DNA of 64,000 nucleotides from Tilletiaria anomala UBC 951 (taxonomy: Eukaryota > Basidiomycota > Exobasidiomycetes > Georgefischeriales > Tilletiariaceae): NCBI RefSeq assembly GCF_000711695.1, contig NW_013546944.1:26687-90686 (forward strand). Direction: 5' to 3'. Position 1 is the first letter of the stretch; each line of letters begins with the position of its first letter. A model generated the notes under the pieces. The model saw only the letters and a program-made list of their open reading frames with translations, did not search any database and was not told where the DNA came from. The position numbers and the translations under genes were made by a program. Of this stretch, positions 56,828 through 64,000 are shown one piece after another.

Positions 56828-57523
56828 AGCGCGCTCAATCGGTGCACGCAAGCTCGAGCATCTGTAATCATAGAGGTTCCTCCATCGCAACTGAGTCGAT
56901 CCCCCGCCGTAGCAACTATGCGATTCGGATGAGCTCTGTGGCTCGAATGCTTGAAATGACAAGCGCAAGGCAACCTCGAACCGATACGTCGAGCGTTGGC
57001 AGGCAAGACGTCAGCTGACGATTAAGGTCATCAAATGCATCTAATTAGAGGACGTGTGATATGAAGGAAGCCGGAGGTGTGGACGCGTGTCGCGGCGCAT
57101 CGCGTGAGACCCTCCGCATGTCGCAACTCGCGTCTCCACCTTCCAGTCATCCAGATTCCAGTTGGTGAGAGACCAGTGCAGGATATGTGTTTCTGAGTCG
57201 AGTTGTTGTCATGAATCCACGACTTGAGCATTTCAAGTATGTGTCTTCGCTCTGCATCCTCACTTCACTTCCGACCCGTTGCATAGTTGACGCACGTCCG
57301 TCACCGGATCTGCAACCAGGGTCTAGCAAGCGGGCTGGCCTTGAAAACCGTCGCATGCCTTGATCCATCTGGAGATCTGCTCCTACTGAAACACCCTGAC
57401 GGAACCGCGAAGTAATTAGAAGACCTGAGCGGTATCCTTCGCCTGGTACCAACTCTTGGTTGTCGTCGCATACTATTCCGATACGCTTGCGAGAGGAAAA
57501 TTGCATGAACAAATGACGGGCTG
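56828..57523. other. Intergenic region with two minimal uORFs
   Basis: About 700 bases between MEF1 and the Rua1-type gene. Just before the latter's ATG are two minute ORFs, 57505-57516 (ATG-AAC-AAA-TGA) and 57513-57524 (ATG-ACG-GGC-TGA). They overlap each other and the second stop overlaps the main ATG. No gene otherwise. Confidence 0.6.
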
Positions 57524-60489
57524 ATGCCTAACATGTACATGATGCATCAACACCTCCGCAATGCTTGTCACGAAGCTCCACCAGCGACGGACCTAGTTGG
57601 CGCAGAACAACGAGAACGCTTTCCTGATTCAGGGGCCATCCTTCCCACTAGCGACAATCAATGCTTCTCGGGCGAATGTCAAATCGCAGAGGAAGTGCTC
57701 ACTGCAGCGTCAGGCTTGTGGGACAAAGGCCATGGGTTCAATGATTCTCCTCACTCCCCAGGAGACACAACGCCCCCGAAACCTAGCTATATGCGCGTAT
57801 TTACAGACGAGATATGGTCTCTTCGCCAAGGAGACGCACAGGAAAGCGTTCCAGTTATGCAACACTCCTATGCTCGCAACTTTGCTGAAGTACAACCGAG
57901 TCCCAGCCCGAAGCGGTCTATGGCCCCATCAACGCCAACTTCACGTCGCGGACTTTTTTCCTCTGATGTCTTCCTCACCGCTTCCCTTGGCCAAATGGAA
58001 GAGCCTTCACAGAATGGCGAACACGATCTTTCTCCCCGGTGTGGGTTGCTTCCCTTGCCTTCTCGCTTCTCCCCTTTTCTCGAACTATCTGCCGACTTTG
58101 CGGACGAGCAAGGAGAAAGAATGCTGAGTCCTCTTAGATCATTCATTACCCCGTCGAGACTCTGGCGTAGGCCCAGCACCTTTGACGTGCGTAGCTTCCC
58201 TTCAAGCTACTTTTTAGGTGCTGATTGCGTCTACTTTCAGGCGAATAATGACTCCAAGGATCTGCTCAATACGCCTCGTGCACCGTCTCGCTCTGACTCG
58301 GCAGGTTCCATGTCAAGCGTGGGGTTATTCTCTCCTACTAAAGCTGTCCATCACAGAAGAGAGAAAGGTGCATCAAGCGTGGCCCTAGATCTTCTTTCTT
58401 CTCCCTCGCCGGGTCATTTTGCTGCTTTTGAAACTTATTACGGGCCCGCCGCTAAACAGCCAGACGGTCAGACGGGACACGATGTGTGCAGGCTACCCAC
58501 AGAGTGCGCAGCTCCATTTTATCTGTTTGCAGACCAACAGACCCAGTACGACATGGGAAACGAAAAAGACGTGGGCCAGTTGAAGACTCCACTGGAAGGT
58601 GCCAATGATAAATCAAGGCAGGGCGGTGCTGCTTTCCGGCGTTTTAGAGTCAAGCCTCCTCGCCCCCCGATCCATTATTCCACCTCAGGACCGCACATGA
58701 GTGCAAAGGGGAGCACGTCGTCTTCGGTGATATCGTCCAACAAGAACAGACGCGTCCCTATTAGCAAAAATCCCGAGCACAGACGTCTAGCGACCATCGA
58801 TGAGGATGCATTGTCTCTCTCAGGTCCCGCTTTGCCTCATGCACCTGTTTCACACTTGCGCAGCTCCCAGGCATACTATCTCACGCGTGGTCAGCGTCGA
58901 GCTTACGAGAAGGCCTTTAACGACTCCGATGTGTCCCAGGATGACCATGATTCTATCGCGAAGATACTGATGAGCCTATCGTCACCGCAAGTTCCATCGC
59001 CGCCTGCTAAGAGACCTCGTCGCTCCGAGTTGTCTGCGCTGTCACGAGCCAATAAGGCAACTCACAACACTAGTTCACGACAGCAAATCCAATACCATCG
59101 AGACGAGAGCCCGTTATCATCACTGAGCGGAACATCGTCCGATGCAAGTGGGAACCAGAGTTTCAATATCCCCGACCAGGCTACGGGATCTTCGCAATCT
59201 TCTTTGAGCAAATTAAGCAGTGTCTCACAGCTCGAATTTTACAGGACGAGGCAGCCGGGCATGCGTGGCTTTCCTGATTCTCTCCCCCTGTTGAAGGGAT
59301 ACGAACGCTTCTACCAGCAGTACACGCTTGTCAGCCAGGTCGGTTTTCCAGGTTCTGACATCATGACGAGCGTGTATGATGACGCCGCCTCAGCTGGACT
59401 GAGCGACCGTGCAAACACAGCAAAAATGACCTTCGGCGGCACATGGAATCCACCCAAGTCTGTGTTCGATCTCTATACTCCAAGATATGTGTCGGGAACC
59501 GGGATCTCCAAAGAAGGTCGGTGCTATGCGCAGTTCTAATAAGGCTTCTGCTGACAAATTGCATCCGCCCACTCTTACAGGGCTGTGCCCTATCTGGTCG
59601 GTCGCTGGCCTTCTTGACATATCTATTACGGCAGCTAACTTCTTTTACGCGGAACAGCATTGACAGTGGCGTCAAGTTGTGGTCTAAAGTGAGCGTGCGT
59701 AGCATCAGATAGAAAAGCCATGCTGAACGCATTCGTTGCGCCTCTCTCCTTACTCAGCTCAAGTCGTCCGCGCACAATTACCACATGAACAATTTTCATG
59801 GCATAAGCTCCAACACGTGCAAACCATTTCCACCGCCTATCGGATTTCGTGTGCAGGCACGTACTGCAGCGTCCGTGCAAGAGAGAGACGAGATCGTTCA
59901 GGGGAATTGTAAGCCGGCGCCAAAGTATCCGTCACGGTGCACTTTACCCGTTGCTAACACCATCCGGTCTGCTCTTGATCCAGGCGGAATTTGCAAGAAG
60001 TGTGCGTTCGAATGGTGATCTGCCATCTGAAGGTTGCTTCACTCACTGAAGAGCCTTCGATCATTTCGCAGGGGTCGATATTGAGGGGATCAAGCGTGGG
60101 GCTGTGAAAATTCCAGAGATTTACTGGTGGTGAGCTTCAGCAGTGCGAACGAACGAATAATCAGTAAGGAGAACTGTCAACGAGCTCATCGCTCAAAACC
60201 TCCTTCACCTACTAGGAAGCATGCTCAGCAGTGAGCGACACACTTTTCCTGCGTGCATCTGCTGAGATGCTGACGGTTTCTTTGCCCGACGTTCGCTGTA
60301 CAGATGTCACAACAAGCATCCAGAGAAGATGCAAGATCCCGAAGGCGTCTTTAAAGAGGATGCCGTGAGTCGAAGCTTTGTGCATGGGGTCCGTCAAGAC
60401 CTCTTCCTCACTATTCGTCTGGTCCGCATATTCCTCAGTTGTTCAAAAAGGTCTCCGCTTTCGTCGCAAGACACGGTGACCCCTACTAA
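57524..60489 (+). CDS. Transcription regulator with Rua1-type C-terminal zinc domain
   Basis: 797 aa by my model in nine exons: 57524-59516, 59581-59596, 59658-59688, 59758-59908, 59984-60001, 60072-60129, 60216-60230, 60304-60364 and 60439-60489. All phases close. Exon 1 encodes a 664-residue Ser/Pro-rich, probably disordered region with a basic PPAKRPRR stretch (nuclear signal candidate) and ends DLYTPRYVSGTGISKEG. The remaining eight exons rebuild the Rua1 domain: GLCPIC, LWSKLKSSAHNYHMNNFHGIS, KPFPPPIGFRVQARTAASVQ, CGICKKWVDIEG, VKIPEIYWWKHAQQCHNKHPEKM and LFKKVSAFVARHGDPY. Paired Cys and His residues look zinc-binding. In Ustilago maydis, Rua1 activates the ustilagic acid glycolipid cluster, but the domain is widespread in basidiomycetes, so the target here is unknown. 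Exon 3 may instead start at 59667 (acceptor nine bases on), removing three residues. Confidence 0.85.
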
Positions 60490-60872
60490 TGTTGAGAAAC
60501 AGCACAAGGCTACCCAGAAGAAATGACCAACAAGGCGCATTCGCATTCACATTTGCATTCGCATTCCGAGCAGCTCAAGGCTATAGATGCAAACTCGTCA
60601 CTCAGTGAAACCATTAGAGATATGGTTCTGTCGATTCCGGCTACAACAATGTCCTTTCCATTTGCATAGCACGCCTACATAATATACAAATCACCTGCCT
60701 AAAATGTGTTTGCAGGTCGAAATACTTGCGTGAAAAGTCGTCTCGGGGGACGGTACGATGTGATGCGAGGCGCGACGGGAGCAAGAAGACCACAGCGTTC
60801 GTCGTAAGTTCTGGGACATTAGAATCGAAGACCCGAAGCGATATTCGCACGGTATCTAGTCGGTCGAGTAGC
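60490..60872. other. Convergent intergenic region with hexamer repeat
   Basis: 380 bases between the stops of the Rua1-type gene (+) and the next gene (-). Contains five GCATTC-like hexamers (60537-60566). No gene. Confidence 0.6.
60537..60566. repeat. Tandem hexamer GCATTC, five units (one divergent)
   Basis: GCATTC, GCATTC, ACATTT, GCATTC, GCATTC in a row, about 48 bases after the stop of the Rua1-type gene, thus probably in its 3' UTR. Seen directly. Confidence 0.9.
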
Positions 60873-63500
60873 CTAAGAGCCTTCCTTACTGTTGTCCTTG
60901 AGAACGATCCAATTGCTGTCATCCGAAGCGTTCGATGAGTCAGCGCCACGCGCGCTCAAGCCTGAGACTGTGTCTCTACCGGCGCTAGATCCCGATGCAT
61001 CGACATCGCTGCAAGTCACAGCGCCAGAAGTGTAGGGCATGCCAGCTATTGCGGGTATGGGCCGGTGGCCGTAGCTTGGGATACCGCTCGAGGTCGGTAG
61101 CATTGGATCGCCGGGGTCATGTTGCGCGTCGCATCGCATGCGTCGGAGCATCTCTTCAAAAGCGCTGCCCAACCCTTGGTTCACGTTCTCCCCTTCAGCG
61201 TTGGATTTGTTGCTCCATTCCTCGTTGTCGGGCGTCACAGATGAAGAAGAAGATGGGTGCTCCTCTTCTGCAGCACCTGCTGCTGCGGATCCCTCGCGCG
61301 GTTTGCCCTTGTCGACAGAAAGCGTAGCGCATGAGGAGGATTGAGCTGCGCTGGAGGAAGAGGGCCTCTCAGCGGACATCTTCGACATGTGGTGTGAGTG
61401 GTATGGTAAGGGCGCAGCCGTGCTGCGCGTTTTGGCAAGCATCTGCTTGAATGCATCTTCCAAGCCAGCGTTCAGTTTTGCGATCCGCTCGGTGTCACCT
61501 GCCTCCGCTTCTTTCTGGTCCACTGCAGCTGGGGCGGGCTTCACATCATATGACTTGTCAGCGCTGGTATGTGCGGCTGTCTCGGAAGCGGTAGAAGTGG
61601 ATCCGCTCGCAGCGGCAGCGGCTGAAGCACCTTGAGTCTGCTTTCGATCATCTTCCGCATCGTTGGGTATGACCTGGACGCTTTCTCGGGCCGCAGCATG
61701 GGCATACATCTGTCTAGCATCTGCGGATGGTGCTCCTTGCATCTCGGCGAGCCGACGAGTCCAAGCATCGGCAAGGTAGTCGTTCACTTGCCTGACGTGC
61801 TCACTGCCTTCGTGGTGTTGTTCCGGTTGATGTGGTTGCGATTGCGATTGTTGTATGGATTGACTCGATAGGACAGGGGCTCTGGACTGCGATGAAGCAG
61901 GTATGTCCGATGGAGTGGTCGTAAAGCCAAAGTTTGCCGAGGCAGGAGCATTGGAAGGTGCAGAACACTGCCTATCTTGCTGCTGCTGTGGCACACCCGT
62001 TCTGAAGGACTCCCACAGAGACTCCACCGGGGGGGACGACATTGACGCCGCTTCCGAAATGCTGGGCGGCATTAACCCGCTAGAGGAATCTCCCAGCCCC
62101 ACTGTAGCCCGGCTGCTAGGATTCTGAACCGCACGTATCACAATGTCAAGACCGTGCATCAACACGCCTTGGACAGCAGGTGTGGCGGCAGTTGCGCTCA
62201 CGAGACGCAGCATGCTGTCTGCGAGGTTGATGAAGTTGACGGCCGAAGACGACGAGGATGGCGGTGGCGAGGAAGAACTTCTGGTACCCTGAGACGGGCT
62301 TTGACTGGGTTGCTGCACGTGCACCGGTGCCGCGTGATTGCCTTGGACTGAGCCTAAAGCAGCCGGGTTCGCTCGTGTGTGCTGTAAGCCTGCACCGGCG
62401 CTCTGGACGGAATTCAACTGGACTGGGAAGCCACCAACTGCTGCAGGCGCGTTCCGAACGCTGGATCATGCAAAAAGGCAAGTGCGAAAACAATATGCGC
62501 GCCGTCAGCAAAATAAATCTACAGCAAAGCGCTAATTGTATGCGACTCACGTAGTCGTCGAAGTGTCTGCTCGAGCCAGATTAGCCATTGGCACTGCCGT
62601 CCCGGGCCTCGATGCGACTGTGGCGGGTGCCTCGATATTCCTGACAAATACTTCAAATACTTTGCGAGGCGTCATGGGCAAGTCTGTCGGCGAGAAGATG
62701 CCCATAGCATTATAAGGCGGGGGCGGTGCTGCATTCGGGAAGCCGAAAAGTCCGCCGCCAGCACGAGAGCTAGCATTATTGTTGTCATTGCTCTCCTTGG
62801 GTGGATGAGCGGGGAAGAGGTGCCAGAGGAGCGTCCACTCCTCCTCGGTATCAATGACGATGCGCTTCCGATCATGTTCACCCGCTTCACGTTCCTGATG
62901 CTTTGACTCGGGATTCGCTGACGCCGAGGCCACAGACTGATGAGCGTAACCTGGGCACAAGCCCTCAGCTGAGCGCGCGCCAAGGGCATTCGGCTGCTGT
63001 TCTGAGGCGTGACTGGACGCAGGCTGGGCTGGCAAAGCGTCATAGATCAAGCTGATCCTGTACTTGTCCGTCGGCAGAGCCCACGCCTTGCTGATCGCAG
63101 CGGAGACGGCGGACCATGTGGAGACTTTTGGCGTGCGCGAGATCTGGTTATTGACTGTATGCTCGAAGACGCCGACTTGGTGCAGACGATGCAACTTGGC
63201 TTGGCCGTTGCCAGTCGGCCCAGGGCCAACCTGTGAGGAGGATAGGCCCAAGGCGGGTAGGGCGGAGCTGGAAAGCGTCGTTTCGATGACCAGTGGCGGG
63301 TTGACACGATGGACGACACTGGTGGGTGCAATGTGCATCGGTGTGCTGGCGATGGTGCCAGCCCGGTTGGAAACGGCGAAGCTGAATGCAGGTCGAGGGG
63401 CAGTTGTGCTGGCGCCGGGACCTGGTCCTGATGAGTTGGTACCAGCGCTAGCGGCAGTCGGCAGGCTGCCGCTACTGCCCCAGGGTGGAAAAGCACTCAT
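60873..63500 (-). CDS. Uncharacterised 845-residue Ser/Ala/Gln-rich protein
   Basis: Not recognised with confidence. Two exons, 63500-62551 and 62460-60873, with a 90-base GTGAGT-CAG intron joining DTSTTT to VRNAPAAVGG in frame. A globular-looking part lies at about 100-250: GQAKLHRLHQVGVFEHTVNN, STWSAVSAAISKAWALPTDKYRISLIYDAL and, after a low-complexity insert, RIVIDTEEEWTLLWHLFP. This order (strand, helix with LP, strand with I-x-L-x-Y, then acidic EEEW helix) recalls a PB1 domain interrupted by an insert; that is a guess. A later segment, FINLADSMLRLVSATAA, is hydrophobic and helical, and two short repeats, LNAGLEDAFKQMLAKTRS and LGSAFEEMLRRMRCD, resemble each other. The end reads SNWIVLKDNSKEGS. 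The rest is low complexity. PB1-bearing adaptors act in autophagy or signalling, but no function can be assigned. Confidence 0.8.
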
Positions 63501-64000
63501 GGCGATGACGGAGCGGTGCCACTTGACTTGGACGTGGGCCGTGTGACTTTCGTATCACCTGCAAGAAAGTAGGACAACGTCGCGCAGAACCTAGGGCAAG
63601 GCTGCGCAGGCAATTGAATGGCGACGCCAGCGACCGTGGACCAGTCGGTCGAGGGCTGCTATTATTACCAGGCTCAAGCTCGAGCCTGCCTATCGAGCGG
63701 CCTACATACTACCACCATGAGGTTACAACGTCCTTATTGACCATGGGTGTGTTCTTTTTGCTGTGGGGATGAGGTGTGGCAGATGATGGTAGGCGGGGCT
63801 GTTGGATGAGGTGGATGGGTGTTTGTTTGCCCGCCGACCACCAGCCAAGCAAGGCGGTGGGGATTGTAGGGTTATCGACCCTCGGAACAGCAAGTCGCCG
63901 CACCACCCACCATCCCCATCCCCGCACACCTCCAACTCGCCGCATTGCCCACCCACACAGCTCAACGAACGCACCCTATTGACCACTCACCAGAGAGAGA
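63501..64000. other. Upstream region at window end
   Basis: Promoter side of the preceding minus-strand gene, cut by the window edge. Contains pyrimidine-rich CCACC/CATCCCC runs near 63900. Overlapping short ORFs only; no telomeric repeat. Confidence 0.5.

Noticed and set aside
57524-60489. Calling this gene RUA1 and inferring a glycolipid (ustilagic acid) cluster
   Set aside because: Only the C-terminal domain type is recognised, the domain is widespread in basidiomycetes, and no glycolipid enzyme is in the window.
63880-64000. C-rich repeats at the window end as telomeric DNA
   Set aside because: The CCACC/CATCCCC runs are irregular and no TTAGGG-type units occur; the window edge is arbitrary.

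Overview
The window is nuclear DNA from a filamentous or dimorphic fungus. Every protein-coding gene I could place is eukaryotic, almost all are interrupted by short GT-AG introns (mostly 58-96 bases), and the set includes typical fungal genes (ERG25, EOS1, MSB1/MUG8-type, Zn2Cys6 factor, URB1, ULA1, TTI2). The intron density, Ser/Pro/Ala-rich extensions and a protein with a Rua1-type C-terminal domain (first known from the smut Ustilago maydis) suggest a basidiomycete, probably Ustilaginomycotina. That placement is inference, not proof. I see no mobile element, rRNA, tRNA, CRISPR or prokaryotic operon.

Layout, left to right: ammonium transporter (+, 1036-2681); EOS1-type ER membrane protein with a very long N-terminal extension (-, 3152-6214); mitochondrial ferredoxin/adrenodoxin reductase ARH1 (+, 7763-9612); splicing factor SF3A2/Prp11 (-, 9675-10658); Zn2Cys6 transcription factor (-, 11574-13695); a 6.1 kb stretch with no credible gene (13696-19801); MSB1/MUG8-type RhoGAP-like protein (-, 19802-24173); ERG25 sterol C-4 methyl oxidase (-, 25910-27029); ULA1/NAE1 NEDD8-activating subunit (-, 28001-30147); URB1/NPA1 ribosome biogenesis giant (+, 30740-37205); 4-coumarate-CoA-ligase-like enzyme ending in SKL (-, 37373-39347); TTI2-like protein (+, 40559-42988); tafazzin (+, 43617-45087); an uncharacterised 1092-residue protein (-, 45271-48610); an orphan SAM methyltransferase (+, 49340-51468); ribosomal protein uL14/RPL23 (+, 52946-53571); mitochondrial elongation factor G, MEF1 (+, 54152-56827); a Rua1-domain transcription regulator made partly of microexons (+, 57524-60489); and an uncharacterised 845-residue protein (-, 60873-63500).

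The genes do not form one pathway. Loose themes are membranes and lipids (EOS1, ERG25, tafazzin, CoA ligase), mitochondria (ARH1, tafazzin, MEF1), ribosomes (URB1, RPL23) and transcription control (the Zn2Cys6 and Rua1-type factors). Gene models below were built by hand: splice sites were chosen so that reading phase closes exactly and the joined protein matches the known family. The strongest unusual signals are the run of 15-31 base exons encoding the Rua1 zinc domain, the two chained minimal uORFs directly in front of that gene, the 4-base initiator exon of SF3A2, the long gene-free region upstream of the Zn2Cys6 factor, and two large proteins of unknown function.
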